From Vreelandella aquamarina (GTDB lineage: Bacteria; Pseudomonadota; Gammaproteobacteria; Pseudomonadales; Halomonadaceae), in the NCBI RefSeq assembly GCF_020075495.1, contig NZ_JABYQT010000003.1, positions 248,001 through 312,000 on the forward strand: DNA of 64,000 nucleotides. The letters run 5' to 3'. Below the pieces are notes generated by a model that saw only the letters and a program-made list of their open reading frames with translations, made no database searches and was not told the DNA's origin. Shown here piece after piece: positions 38,703 to 51,197 of this stretch. Each line of letters opens with the position of its first letter. Position 1 is the first letter of the stretch. A program made the position numbers and the translations under genes.

Positions 38703-41700
38703 ATGCGTTTAACCTCCATTCGCCTGGTGGGGTTCAAGTCCTTCGTCGACCCGGTCACGGTGCCCTTCGACGGCAACATGACCGCGATCGTCGGCCCCAA
38801 TGGCTGCGGCAAGTCCAACATCATCGACGCCGTGCGCTGGGTGATGGGCGAATCCTCCGCCAAGACGTTGCGCGGCGAGTCCATGGCGGATGTCATCTTC
38901 AATGGCTCCACCGGACGCAAGCCCGTGGGGCAGGCCTCCATCGAGCTCAAGTTCGACAACCGTGACGGCACCATGGGCGGGGTATATGCCCAGTACGCGG
39001 AAATCGTGGTCAAGCGCCTGGTCACCCGCGACGGCCAGTCCAACTACTTCTTCAACGGCCAGAAGTGCCGCCGCCGGGATATTGCGGATCTGTTCATGGG
39101 CACGGGCCTGGGGCCGCGCTCTTACGCGATCATCGGTCAGGGCATGATCTCGAGGCTGATCGAAGCGCGCCCGGACGATCTGCGCTCCACACTGGAGGAA
39201 GCGGCGGGCATCTCCAAGTACAAGGAGCGCCGCCGGGAAACCGAAAACCGCATGCGCCGCACCCAGGAGAACCTGGAGCGTCTGGACGACATTCGCGAGG
39301 AGCTGGACAAGCAGCTAGAGCGCCTGAAGCGCCAGGCCGAAGCGGCCAAGCGCTACCAGGAACTCAAGCAGCAGGAGTACCGCCTCAAAGGTGAACTTGC
39401 CCTGCTGCGCGGGCGCACCCTGCGCGCCGAACAGTCGCTGCAGGAGAGCCGGGTGCGCGAGCTTGAAACCGCCGTTGAAAAAGACGTGTTCGGTGTGCGC
39501 GCCTGCGAAACCCGCCTGGAGCAGGCTCGCGAGCAGCACGATGAGCTGGCGGAAGTGCTCGAACGCCACCAGCAGCAGTTCTTCGAGACCACCACGCACA
39601 TCGCAAGGCTCGAGCAGGACCAGGCCCACCGCAAGAGCCGCGACGCCCAGCTGGCCGCGGATATCGCCACCGCCCGGCGCGAGCTCGATGAGCAGCGCCG
39701 GGTCAGCGAAGGCGACCGCGAACGCCTGACCGCCATCGACGAGCGCTTTGAAGACCTTGGCCCGGAGCATGAAGCCCTCGAAGAGCAGCTGGAGGCGCTT
39801 GAGCAGGCGCTTGCCGATGTCACGCCCGCCCTGGAGGCCGCCGAGCAGCAGTGGACAGAGGCGGAAAACCGCTGGCGGGACTCGAGCCGTGAAGCCGAGC
39901 GCAGCCAGGACCAGTTGCGCGACCTGGAGCAGCGCATTACGCGCCTGCAGGCCGAAGGTCAGCGCCGCCGCCAGCAGCGCGGAGAGCTTGCAGACCTTGG
40001 CGCCCTGCGCGAAGAGCACCAGCAGTACCAGGCGCAACTCGAAGAGGCCGAAGAGCGCGCCGAGGCTTTTACCCAGGCCCGCGAACAGTGGCAGCAACAG
40101 TACGCTGATGCCAAGAACGCCTACCAGCAGGCCACGCGCACGCGCGATGACAAGCGCGCCGAGCTGAGCCAGCGCCAGGGCGAGCTCGCCTCGCTGCAGG
40201 CACTGATGGATGCAGCCCTGGCCGATCACGACCCGGATATCGACGCCGCCCTCGACGCCCAGGGGCTCAACACCGCCCCGCGCCTGGGCGAGGTGCTGGA
40301 CGTCACGCCGGGCTGGGAAACCGTCGTTTCCTGGCTGCTGGCGCCCTGGCTGAATGCCCGGCTGGTATCAAGCCAGCAACTGGCCGCGCTGCCCGAGGCG
40401 CTGGCCATCGACTGGCGCTTGATCGATGCCGCCGCATCCGCTGTATCAGGCAACGACCAGCGACTGGATTCGCGAGTAAGCGGTGCCGGTGCGCTGGGGG
40501 GGTGGCTGGCGAGTATTCACGTCGTGGAAACCGCCGAACAGGCCGAGCAGCTGGCGGCGCGCCTGGCACCCGGGGAGAGCGTGGTCAGCCGCGACGGCGT
40601 ATGGCGCGGGCGTGGCTGGCTGCACCAGCAGGCCAACGGCCAGGGTGTCGATGGCCTGCTGGTGACCCGCCGCCGGTTCAACGAGCTGGACGCCCAGCGC
40701 GAAGCGGACGAGCAGGCTCTGACACTGCTTGATGCGCAGTGCGAGAGCGCAAACGAAACCATCGAGACGCTGGAGCTTGCCCGCGAGCAGCAGGCCGAGC
40801 AGGAGCGCAGTCATGCGGCCAGCCTTCAGCAACTGGCGATCAAGGAGCGCAGCGCCGCCCAGAAGCTCGAGCATCTGGAGGGCCGGGCCACGGAGCTCGA
40901 CGCCGAACTCAGCCAGTTGCAGGAAGATGAGGCGGCGTTGACGCTCACCCTGGAAGAGCAGCGCGCCCGCTGGCATATCGCCATGGAGACCCTGGAAGCC
41001 GCCGCCGAGGCTCGAGAGACCACCGGCGAGCAGCGCGGCCGCCTGCGCGAACAGCGCGATCAGCTGACTCGCGAACACGCTCCGCTGAAAGCCCGCCAGC
41101 AGACCCTGGCCCTTGAGCGCGAACGCTTGACCGCCGAACGCGATAGCCTGCGCTCGCAGCAGTCCCGCGCAAGCGACAGCGAAGAGCGCCTGGCGCTGCG
41201 CATCGCCGAGCTTGAAGAAGCGCGCGAGACGCTGCTGGAGCCCGACGAGATGGCCGGCGAAGAGCTCGAAGAGCTGCTGCACCAGCGCGAGCAGCAGGAG
41301 CGACGGCTCAACGACACCCGCCAGCAGGCCCAGGGGCTGGCCGAACAGCTGCGCAACGACGAGCTGGCCCGCCAGCAGCACGAACGCAACCTCGAGCAGA
41401 GCCGGGAACAGCTGCAGCAGCGGCGCATGGACGTACAAGCGCTGGCCCTGAAGGCGGCCACCCAGGACGAGCAGCTCGCGGAACTTGGCCATGACGCCGA
41501 GGCCCTGGCGGAAAATCTGCCGGGTGAGGCCAGCGAGCAAGTCTGGCAGGAGCGGCTGGAAAGTACCGGCGACAAGATCCGCCGCCTGGGCGCGATCAAC
41601 CTCGCGGCCATCGAGGAGTACGACCAGCAGGCCGAGCGGCGCAACTACCTGGAAGCCCAGCACGCCGAGCTTACCGAAGCGCTGGAAACCCTGGAGCGGG

Positions 41701-42197
41701 CAATCAAGCGCATCGACCAGGAGACGCGGGTGCGTTTCCGGGAGACGTTCGATCAGGTGAATGGCGGGCTGCAGGAGCTCTTTCCACGTGTGTTCGGCGG
41801 CGGAGCAGCCTGGCTCACGCTGACCGGCGATGACCTGCTGGAAACCGGCGTGGCCATCATGGCGCGGCCGCCAGGCAAGAAGAACAGCACCATTCACCTG
41901 CTGTCCGGTGGCGAGAAGGCGCTTACCGCGCTTTCACTGGTGTTCTCCATCTTCCAGCTCAACCCGGCACCGTTCTGCATGCTCGACGAGGTGGACGCGC
42001 CTTTGGATGATGCCAACGTGGGCCGCTACGCCAAGCTCGTGAAGGAGATGTCGGAAAACGTCCAGTTCATCTACATCACCCACAACAAGATCGCCATGGA
42101 AGCCGCCGAGCGCCTGATGGGGGTGACCATGCAGGAGCCCGGCGTGTCACGCCTGGTATCCGTGGGGATCGATGAAGCCGCGGCGCTGGTGGACTGA
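38703..42197 (+). CDS. smc: Chromosome partition protein SMC
   Basis: The ATPase that compacts and helps segregate the chromosome. The 1164 residues have Walker A GPNGCGKSN near residue 32, long heptad-rich coiled coils (about 165-500 and 660-1000), a hinge domain (about 515-650) and the C-terminal head with LSGGEKALTALSLV and LDEVDAPLDDANV. In Pseudomonas the next gene is zipA; here a minus-strand tarD and a lysR gene intervene. Confidence 0.97.
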   Translation: MRLTSIRLVGFKSFVDPVTVPFDGNMTAIVGPNGCGKSNIIDAVRWVMGESSAKTLRGESMADVIFNGSTGRKPVGQASIELKFDNRDGTMGGVYAQYAEIVVKRLVTRDGQSNYFFNGQKCRRRDIADLFMGTGLGPRSYAIIGQGMISRLIEARPDDLRSTLEEAAGISKYKERRRETENRMRRTQENLERLDDIREELDKQLERLKRQAEAAKRYQELKQQEYRLKGELALLRGRTLRAEQSLQESRVRELETAVEKDVFGVRACETRLEQAREQHDELAEVLERHQQQFFETTTHIARLEQDQAHRKSRDAQLAADIATARRELDEQRRVSEGDRERLTAIDERFEDLGPEHEALEEQLEALEQALADVTPALEAAEQQWTEAENRWRDSSREAERSQDQLRDLEQRITRLQAEGQRRRQQRGELADLGALREEHQQYQAQLEEAEERAEAFTQAREQWQQQYADAKNAYQQATRTRDDKRAELSQRQGELASLQALMDAALADHDPDIDAALDAQGLNTAPRLGEVLDVTPGWETVVSWLLAPWLNARLVSSQQLAALPEALAIDWRLIDAAASAVSGNDQRLDSRVSGAGALGGWLASIHVVETAEQAEQLAARLAPGESVVSRDGVWRGRGWLHQQANGQGVDGLLVTRRRFNELDAQREADEQALTLLDAQCESANETIETLELAREQQAEQERSHAASLQQLAIKERSAAQKLEHLEGRATELDAELSQLQEDEAALTLTLEEQRARWHIAMETLEAAAEARETTGEQRGRLREQRDQLTREHAPLKARQQTLALERERLTAERDSLRSQQSRASDSEERLALRIAELEEARETLLEPDEMAGEELEELLHQREQQERRLNDTRQQAQGLAEQLRNDELARQQHERNLEQSREQLQQRRMDVQALALKAATQDEQLAELGHDAEALAENLPGEASEQVWQERLESTGDKIRRLGAINLAAIEEYDQQAERRNYLEAQHAELTEALETLERAIKRIDQETRVRFRETFDQVNGGLQELFPRVFGGGAAWLTLTGDDLLETGVAIMARPPGKKNSTIHLLSGGEKALTALSLVFSIFQLNPAPFCMLDEVDAPLDDANVGRYAKLVKEMSENVQFIYITHNKIAMEAAERLMGVTMQEPGVSRLVSVGIDEAAALVD

Positions 42198-42216
42198 GGC
42201 GAAAGGCGGGCGGTGT

Positions 42217-43386
42217 CTAGCCTTCGCCCAGCTCGCGCATCACCGCATACAGCTTCGACTTGGCTTCAAAACCTACGCCGGGGATATCCGGCAGGCCGAC
42301 GTAGCCGTTTTCCACCTGGATGCCGTCGGCAAAGCCGCCAAAGGGCTGGAAGACATCCGGGTAGGACTCGTTGCCGCCCAGGTGAAGGCCAGCGGCGATG
42401 TTGAGCGACATCTGATGGCCGCCGTGGGGCACCACGCGGCGTGACGACCAGCCCATTTCATCCATTACCTTGAGCGTGCGCAGATACTCCACCAGCCCGT
42501 AGGAGAGCGCGCAGTCGAACTGCACGAAATCCCGGTCGGCGCGCATGCCGCCATGGCGTAACAGGTTGCGCGCATCCTGGTGGGAGAACAGGTTCTCGCC
42601 GGTGGCCATGGGCAGCGCATAGTGATTGGCAAGCTCTGCCTGAAGCGCGTAATCCAGCGGGTCGCCGGCTTCCTCGTACCAGAAAAGTTGGTAAGGCTTG
42701 AGCGCTTCGGCGTAGGCGATGGCGGTCTTTAGATCGAATCGGCCGTTGGCGTCCACCGCCAGGCGGCTGCCGTCGCCCACCACCTCGAGCACCGCATCGA
42801 TCCGGCGAAGGTCCTCGTCGAGCGGGGCCGCGCCGATCTTCATCTTCACCACGTTGTAGCCACGGTCCAGGTAGCTTCTCATCTCCTCCTGCAGTTTGGT
42901 GTGATCCTTGCCGGGGTAGTAGTAGCCGCCAGCGGCATAGACCCATACCTTGTCGTCGGCCTGGCCGTTCTTGTAACGCTCGGCCAGCAGGCGATAGAGC
43001 GGCTTGCCTTCGATCTTGGCCACCGCGTCCCACACCGCCATGTCGATGGTACCCACTGCCACCGAACGTTCGCCGTGACCGCCGGGCTTTTCGTTTTTCA
43101 TCAGGGTGTCCCAGATGGCAAACGGGTCCAGGTTGTCGCGTGCCTGATCAATCAGGCTATCCGGGTCTGCCTCGCTGATACGATCGAAAAAGCGGTCGCG
43201 CATCAGCGCGCCCTGGCCGTAGCGGCCGTTGGAGTTGAAGCCGTAACCGATCACCGGCTTGCCGTCGCGGATCACGTCGGTGACCACGGCCACCACCGAA
43301 CAGGTCATCCTGGAAAAATCGATATAGGCGTTGGCAATGGGGGAGGCAATGGAAACGGTCTTTTCACGAATCTCGACAATGCGCAT
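42217..43386 (-). CDS. tarD: D(-)-tartrate dehydratase (enolase superfamily)
   Basis: Predicted to dehydrate D-tartrate to oxaloacetate. The 389 residues closely resemble the characterised Bradyrhizobium enzyme: NAYIDFSRMT, GFNSNGRYGQGALMR, KPGGHGERSVAVGTIDMAVWD. Catalytic Lys183 lies in KMKIG (181-185), metal ligands are Asp212, Glu238 and Glu264, and the partner histidine is His321 in HGGHQMS, each one residue short of the Bradyrhizobium numbering. It is divergent from a LysR gene and convergent with smc (19-base gap). Other acid-sugar dehydratases are possible but fit less well. Confidence 0.87.
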   Translation of the reverse strand: MRIVEIREKTVSIASPIANAYIDFSRMTCSVVAVVTDVIRDGKPVIGYGFNSNGRYGQGALMRDRFFDRISEADPDSLIDQARDNLDPFAIWDTLMKNEKPGGHGERSVAVGTIDMAVWDAVAKIEGKPLYRLLAERYKNGQADDKVWVYAAGGYYYPGKDHTKLQEEMRSYLDRGYNVVKMKIGAAPLDEDLRRIDAVLEVVGDGSRLAVDANGRFDLKTAIAYAEALKPYQLFWYEEAGDPLDYALQAELANHYALPMATGENLFSHQDARNLLRHGGMRADRDFVQFDCALSYGLVEYLRTLKVMDEMGWSSRRVVPHGGHQMSLNIAAGLHLGGNESYPDVFQPFGGFADGIQVENGYVGLPDIPGVGFEAKSKLYAVMRELGEG

Positions 43387-43427
43387 GGCACACTCCTTGA
43401 GGGTCTTGGGAATCGCTGGATCACTAA

Positions 43428-43443
43428 GCCTTACCCTAAGGGT
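43428..43443. promoter_or_regulatory. Palindromes between tarD and the LysR gene
   Basis: ACCCTAAGGGT (43433-43443) is an 11-bp palindrome and overlaps CCTTA-CCC-TAAGG (43429-43441). It lies in the 117-base gap between the two divergent genes, where a LysR-type protein would bind. A typical T-N11-A match was not confirmed. Confidence 0.4.
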
Positions 43444-43503
43444 GGCAAACGCCGCTGCCCAATGCTATTACTTCGCCACCCCATGCAAAAACGGCATTGC
43501 CCT

Positions 43504-44379
43504 ATGGAACTCGTCTGGCTTGAAGACTTCGCCGCACTTGCCGAACATAAAAGCTTCGTGCGCGCAGCAGAGGCTCGACATATTACCCAACCCGCGTTCA
43601 GCCGCCGCATTCGCGCACTAGAGCAGTGGATGGGCGTCAGCCTGTTCGTTCGTACCCCGCAGGGCACCGCGCTGACCGACGCCGGACGGCATATCCATGC
43701 AGGAGCCGTGGAGGCGGCAGGTCAGCTTTACCGGCTGCGCGCCGAGGCGCAGGAAATCGGGGGCAAGGGAGCCAGGACGCTGCAGTTTGCCGCCACTCAC
43801 TCGCTGTCGTTCACGTTCTTTCCGCGCTGGATTCGTCGGCTCGAACAAGGCACACCCATGGAGGCCCTGCGCCTTCACTCAGACACCATGGCCGCCTGCG
43901 AGCAATTGCTGCTACACGGCGATTGCCAGTTTCTGCTCTGCCACCGCCACGTGGCCGTGCCCTCGCCGCTATCGACCGAGCAGTTTGAAAGTCTGAAAGT
44001 AGGCGAGGATACGTTGATACCGCTGGTTGGCCGAGAGCTTTCAACGCAAGGTCTTGAGACGATGCCGTATCTGGCCTATACCCAGGCATCCGGGCTTGGC
44101 CGGGTGGTCAGCCACTGGCTTGATGAAAACGCGGTGGCCACACCTCGCGCGCCTCATTTCGAAAGCCATCTGGCCGCCGTGCTGATGTCCATGGCGATGG
44201 AGAACAAGGGGCTCGCCTGGCTACCTAGAAGTCTTGCAGAACAGGAGATTGCAGAAGGAAGGTTGGTGCGCGGGCTCGAAAGAACCTGGGACATACCCCT
44301 TGAAATTCACCTGACGCGTGCCAAGGGGGCGGTCAACGGTCTTGCTGATGCGTTCTGGAAAAGGCTGGCAGAAGGGTGA
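43504..44379 (+). CDS. LysR-family transcriptional regulator
   Basis: A likely regulator of the divergent tarD gene. The start MELVWLEDFAALAEHKSF gives 291 residues; in-frame ATGs at 43462 and 43483 are alternatives. The N-terminal winged HTH (AARHITQPAFSRRIRALEQWMG, here split by one stretch) is followed by an effector-binding periplasmic-protein-like domain (about 90-285). The gene lies between smc and zipA, where Pseudomonas has no gene. The inducer may be D-tartrate or a related acid; this is inferred from position only. Confidence 0.9.
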   Translation: MELVWLEDFAALAEHKSFVRAAEARHITQPAFSRRIRALEQWMGVSLFVRTPQGTALTDAGRHIHAGAVEAAGQLYRLRAEAQEIGGKGARTLQFAATHSLSFTFFPRWIRRLEQGTPMEALRLHSDTMAACEQLLLHGDCQFLLCHRHVAVPSPLSTEQFESLKVGEDTLIPLVGRELSTQGLETMPYLAYTQASGLGRVVSHWLDENAVATPRAPHFESHLAAVLMSMAMENKGLAWLPRSLAEQEIAEGRLVRGLERTWDIPLEIHLTRAKGAVNGLADAFWKRLAEG

Positions 44380-44887
44380 TTCGATAATCGCTACAAGCGT
44401 TAACAAAGGCGGTCAAATTAATAAAAAAATGTGTAAAAGGACTCAACTTATCTATATTGATCATTATAAGATTGTGGTTGATGCTATGGTAGAGCAGGGC
44501 ACTCGAACACAGTTAAACAGTTGACTGAGTTTTTGTACAGTATTGATTTGTCGATGTTAGGTTCGGTCCTGGGCAACTGTTTAAGTAAACATGGCAAGTT
44601 AAGTGAGCATGGCAAGTGTAAATGGCGACTTTAAAAAGTAGTGCCTTGCAGTGCGCTTGAGCTGAAAATATATGGCACTGACAGTAAACGTCAGCGGTCT
44701 AGTGACCATGCCAGCCGAACATCGGCTTTTAAAATTGTTGGAAGATCGGCTAACGCCTGAAAAACGGCACAGGACGGCCCTTTTCGTAGCAACCGTGCCA
44801 TGCTTGGTGACGTGTAGTCGCCTGTAAGGACTCGAGCTTAAGCATGGTGCCTTGGCAACCGGTAAGATGACCCATGGAATGTTCAAC
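44380..44887 (+). other. lysR-zipA intergenic region
   Basis: A 508-base stretch, markedly AT-rich in its first 250 bases. It contains a LexA-like box at 44523-44542 and a direct repeat CATGGCAAGT (44590 and 44608). An open frame 44554-44634 would encode 26 residues with SKHGK/SEHGK repeats but has no ribosome site. The zipA promoter presumably lies here. No gene is called. Confidence 0.55.
44523..44542. promoter_or_regulatory. LexA-like box upstream of zipA
   Basis: GACTGAGTTTTTGTACAGTA is a CTG-N10-CAG site matching 14 of 20 consensus positions, with a near-perfect right half (TGTACAGTA). TTGACT, a possible -35 element, overlaps its left end. It is 345 bases before the zipA start; no nearer gene is evident. 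Confidence 0.4.
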
Positions 44888-46651
44888 ATGGAATTAAGAG
44901 AGTGGCTAATCATTTTAGGGCTGGCGCTGGTATCGCTGATCGTCATTGACGGTGTGCGAAGACTTCAGCGCCAGCGACGTGTACCCCGTCTGGATCAGGC
45001 GGTCAAGGATCTCCCCGAAGCAAAGGCTACCGACCTCGACGATGAGGCCAAGGAAGCCGAAATCAACTGGGAACTGCCCAACGGTGGCGCGCGTGTGGTC
45101 AAGCCTGCCGACTACAGCGGCCTGGGGAAAAAGCCCAAGCTGGAGCGTCAGGAGCACCCCGGCCCATCGCGCGTGCTTTCCGAATTTCGCCGTACCTTTG
45201 CCAAGGCGGCACCCAAGCGTAAAGTACAGCCTGTCGAACCGGTAGCCGCCAAGCCGCAACCCACCACGGCCCCGGTAGCGCCCGCCGCGAAACCCGCTGC
45301 CAAGCCATCTCCGGCTGTTGAACCGGAGCGTCGCGAACCCAGCTTCTCATTGGGTGGTGAACCTGCTGCCTCCCGCATTGATGCGCCCGGTGCGCCGGCT
45401 CAACAGCCGCCTGCTGCCGAGCAACCAAGCGCTACTGCACGCACGACCGAAAGTGTCTCGCCAGCCGATACCGCACACAAGACGCCTGCCCCGAGTGAAC
45501 GGCCCCTGGATGCGCCGTCCATCTCCCTATCCACTGCCGATGATGCGGCGGTGCATAAGGAGAGTCACATCGAGCCGGCCGCCTCCGAGCCTGCTGCCAA
45601 TTCCGAACAAGCCGAGCCTGTGCTTCGCGCCGAGCCCGAAGATGCGGTCTTTGCCAAGCAGGACGCTCCCAAGCGCCGCCAGTTGCGTGACGATATCGCC
45701 GGTGAGTACGACGACCTCGATGACGACGCCGTGGATGAGTATCGGCTGGTCGATTTTGAAGGCATGGGCCGTTCACTCAAGCGCCGTTTGATCATTCGTC
45801 GCAAGGAGAAAGCCCGCAAGAAAGCGGAAAAGGCCGTGCAGGCCGAAGCGAGAGCCAAGCTGAAAGCCGAACGCAAGGCCCTCGAGGCGCAGCAGCGCCG
45901 CGAAGCCAAAGAGGCCGCCGAGGCGGAAAAGGCTCGCCTTGCTCAGGAGCAGGCGAACGCCCGCGAAGAGGCAGCCCTGGCGGCCGACGCCCAGCGCGCC
46001 GCGCCGCGCTATGAAGCACCGGCGTACGAAGCCCCCGCTTATGCCGCCGATGACTACGATGATCGCGCCGCTTACGCTGAGCACGATTATGACGAAGCAC
46101 CGGCAAGCTATGCCCAGGACTCGGTAGTACGCGCCCATCCGACGCTTGAAAAGGCATTGCGCCACGACGTGTCCGGCGAGCATGCCAAGGAGACGCTGTC
46201 GAATGCCGATGAGGTGATCGTCATCAGCGTGCTCTCTCGCGACCCGGAAGGTTTCGACGGCAGCAAGCTGCTGGATCTGATCATGGCCTGCGGCCTGCGC
46301 TATAGCCGTCCGATGGGCGTTTTCCACCGGTTTGAAACCGAGAGTGCCGACAGCGAGCTGCAGTTCTCGATGATCAACGTGGTCAAGCCCGGTACCTTCC
46401 CCATCGAGGAAATGAGCGAGTTCGTGACCCCGGGAGTGACCTTCCTGATGCCGCTGCCGGGCGCGGTGGACAGCTCCGCGGCCTTTGAGGCCATGGTGGA
46501 AACGGCCATGGTCGTGGTGCGTCATATGGGCGGCGAGTTGAAGGATGAACACCGCAGCGTCATGACCGCCCAGACCATCGAGTTCGCCCGCCAGCGGGTG
46601 CATGATTTCGAGCGTCGCCATCGCCTGCATCGGCATGTACACGCACACTGA
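44888..46651 (+). CDS. zipA: Cell division protein ZipA
   Basis: It anchors FtsZ to the inner membrane in the divisome. The start MELREWLIILGLALV places the transmembrane helix at residues 5-22 in the typical N-out topology; an ATG three codons earlier and a TTG 12 codons earlier are less likely. The protein has 587 residues, well above the 328 of E. coli. The excess is a Pro/Ala-rich linker (about 100-250), a Lys/Ala/Glu-rich helical stretch (about 295-370) and a tyrosine-rich segment with repeated EAPAY. The C-terminal FtsZ-binding domain (about 440-575; VISVLSRDPEGFDG, MPLPGAVDSSAAFEAMV) is complete. ligA follows, as in Pseudomonas. Confidence 0.93.
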   Translation: MELREWLIILGLALVSLIVIDGVRRLQRQRRVPRLDQAVKDLPEAKATDLDDEAKEAEINWELPNGGARVVKPADYSGLGKKPKLERQEHPGPSRVLSEFRRTFAKAAPKRKVQPVEPVAAKPQPTTAPVAPAAKPAAKPSPAVEPERREPSFSLGGEPAASRIDAPGAPAQQPPAAEQPSATARTTESVSPADTAHKTPAPSERPLDAPSISLSTADDAAVHKESHIEPAASEPAANSEQAEPVLRAEPEDAVFAKQDAPKRRQLRDDIAGEYDDLDDDAVDEYRLVDFEGMGRSLKRRLIIRRKEKARKKAEKAVQAEARAKLKAERKALEAQQRREAKEAAEAEKARLAQEQANAREEAALAADAQRAAPRYEAPAYEAPAYAADDYDDRAAYAEHDYDEAPASYAQDSVVRAHPTLEKALRHDVSGEHAKETLSNADEVIVISVLSRDPEGFDGSKLLDLIMACGLRYSRPMGVFHRFETESADSELQFSMINVVKPGTFPIEEMSEFVTPGVTFLMPLPGAVDSSAAFEAMVETAMVVVRHMGGELKDEHRSVMTAQTIEFARQRVHDFERRHRLHRHVHAH

Positions 46652-49043
<2,392 letters not shown>

Positions 49044-49050
<7 letters not shown>

Positions 49051-51041
49051 GCGCGTACCAGCGCGCTGATGATGCGCCGCCCCGGGTGAAGATGATCCAC
49101 CAGCGGCGCTTCCAGCGGCATGGGGTCGTCGCACAGCCGTGAGGCGATCAGCTCGGCGCACAGCGGAGCGCTCGAAAGCCCTCGCGAGCCGTGGGCGGTA
49201 GATATCCACAGCCCCGGATGATGCTCGCCCGGCGTGCTGGGCACCTTCGAGGCATCCTTGCTGAGCCGCGCGTAGGCCGTGTTCCAGGCGGGCGCGTCGG
49301 GCACCGGGCCGGCGTAGGGCGTCTTGTCCGGGCTGGCCGCTCGCACTGCGGCGCGGCCTTCAAGCGCCGCCGGGGTCACATCCAGCCCTGCGCTTTCCAT
49401 CTCGGCCACCAGCGCGGGCAGCGTCTGGCGCAGTTCATCCACATTGCGCTGGTGATCCTCGGCGGTCACCGCAGTATCGGCACTGTTGGGGATAAAGCTC
49501 GCGCCAAAGGTGAGCACGCCATCAAGCGCCGGTGACACGTAACCGCCTGCACACACCACGCGTTTTGGCCCTTCCACGCCGTCGGGAAGCCTCACTTCAC
49601 TGACCTGGCCGCGCACCTGCTGCAGCGGCAGACTTGCCGTCTGCTCGAAGGCGTTGGCGTAGTGAGCGCTTGCAATCACCACCTGGTCGGCTTCGAACAT
49701 GCGTCCATCCTCCAGATGCAGCTGCCAGGCGTTATCCTCACGCACGAGCCGGGAGACGCTGCCCTGCTCGAGGGTAATACTGGGGGTCTGAAGTAAGTGC
49801 TCACATAGGGCCTTAGGGCGTACCCAACCAGCCGCTGGATAGAGCAGGCCGTGCCGTGCCTCGACAGCGACGCCGACGGCATCGCCCAGCTCATCGCTGA
49901 GCGGGCGAACGACGTTATCCGGCAGCGGATGCTGGGCGATGAAGCGCTGTTGGCGCCGTGTTTCCCTGTCGTCGAGCGCAAGCTGCACCACGCCGCAGGG
50001 CTGCCATAGCGCCGGGGCGTTCAACTGATCGAGCCAGCGCTGGCTGTACAGCAGCCCGCCAAGGTAAAACCGGCTTTGATGGTTGGTGTCGGCGGCAAGC
50101 TTTACATAAAGCGCCCCCTGGCGATTGCCCGACGCCCCCGCCCCCGGTGCGTCGCGCTCGATGACGGTGACCTTGATGCCGCGCCGGGCCAGCGCCGCCG
50201 CCACGCTGGCCCCGGCCATGCCGGCACCAATCACCGCTACGTGGCGGGCGGGAAGCGCCTGGGGAGGCGTAAACCATGGCGTGGCGGCGCGGCGCGTATC
50301 CACAGGCGGTGTTTCAATCGCACCGGCCAGCATTTCCCGTTTGCGCCCAAACCCCGGCACCTTCTTCCAACTGAAACCCGCCGCCTTCAAGCCGCGCTTG
50401 ACCACCCCGGCGCAGGTAAAGGTGGCGAAGGTGGCACCGGGGCGCGAGCGGGCAGCCATGGCTTCAAAGAGTTCTGGCTGCCACATCTGCGGGTTCTTTG
50501 AAGGCGCGAAACCGTCCAGAAACCAGGCGTCCACCTGGCCATCCAGCAGTGCCAGGCGCTCGGTGGTGTCGCCAAAGTGCAGATCCAGCGTCACGCGCGG
50601 GCTCAGGTGCAGGCGATGAATGCCAGTGACCGCCGCGGGCCACTGCGCGCACAGCACCTGTGAATAACTCGCCAGCGATGGCCAGGCACGCAGGGCACGT
50701 TCAAGCGATGCCCGCGTCATCGGGTACTTCTCTGTGGATAAAAGATGCAGGCGGGCACCTTTGGGGGCGTGCTGCTCGAAGCAGGCCCAGGCGCAAAGCA
50801 TGTTGAGCCCGGTGCCAAATCCGGTTTCGCCCACCACGAAGGCACGTGTGTTTTCCCAGCCGGCGAAACGCTCGGGCAGGCGGTTGGCATTCAGGAAGAC
50901 GTGTTCGGTTTCGGCGCGGCCATCTTCGCGGGAAAAGTAGACGTCATCGAAGGCGTCAGAGTGTGGCGAAGTGTCGCTCCAGGTGAGCGATGGCGCGCTT
51001 AGCGCCGTTAACGGGGGCAAAGCAGTCGGGCGCTGGGTCAC
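49044..51041 (-). CDS. mnmC: Bifunctional tRNA modification enzyme MnmC
   Basis: It converts cmnm5s2U to mnm5s2U at the wobble position of certain tRNAs in two steps. The 665 residues have an N-terminal methyltransferase domain (SDAFDDVYFSREDG, VGETGFGTGLNML) and a C-terminal FAD-dependent oxidase domain (VIGAGMAGASVAAALARRG; GSRGLSSAPL near the end). The start is a GTG; the ribosome site is weak. It overlaps the convergent UPF0270 gene by seven bases. Confidence 0.94.
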
Positions 51042-51197
51042 GCGGATATCCGTAGTGATAGAGGTGGTTAAAAAATAGCCAATCTGTTAATCAGGGCGCT
51101 ATCTCTGGCTTAGCGAAAAGCGTCCGCCGGGTTTGCACAGAGTTTTCCACAGGCTCTGTGAAAAAGCCGTCGGACCCTCCACAGTCGCCCCCCCTGG

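Noticed and set aside
44554..44634. A 26-codon frame downstream of the zipA-leader LexA-like box, as a possible SOS peptide
   Set aside because: It has no ribosome site and is not the short hydrophobic type of known SOS toxins.
51136..51160. TTTTCCACA inside CACAGAG/CTCTGTG arms as a DnaA box or origin
   Set aside because: A single near-match with no cluster of further boxes and no origin genes nearby.
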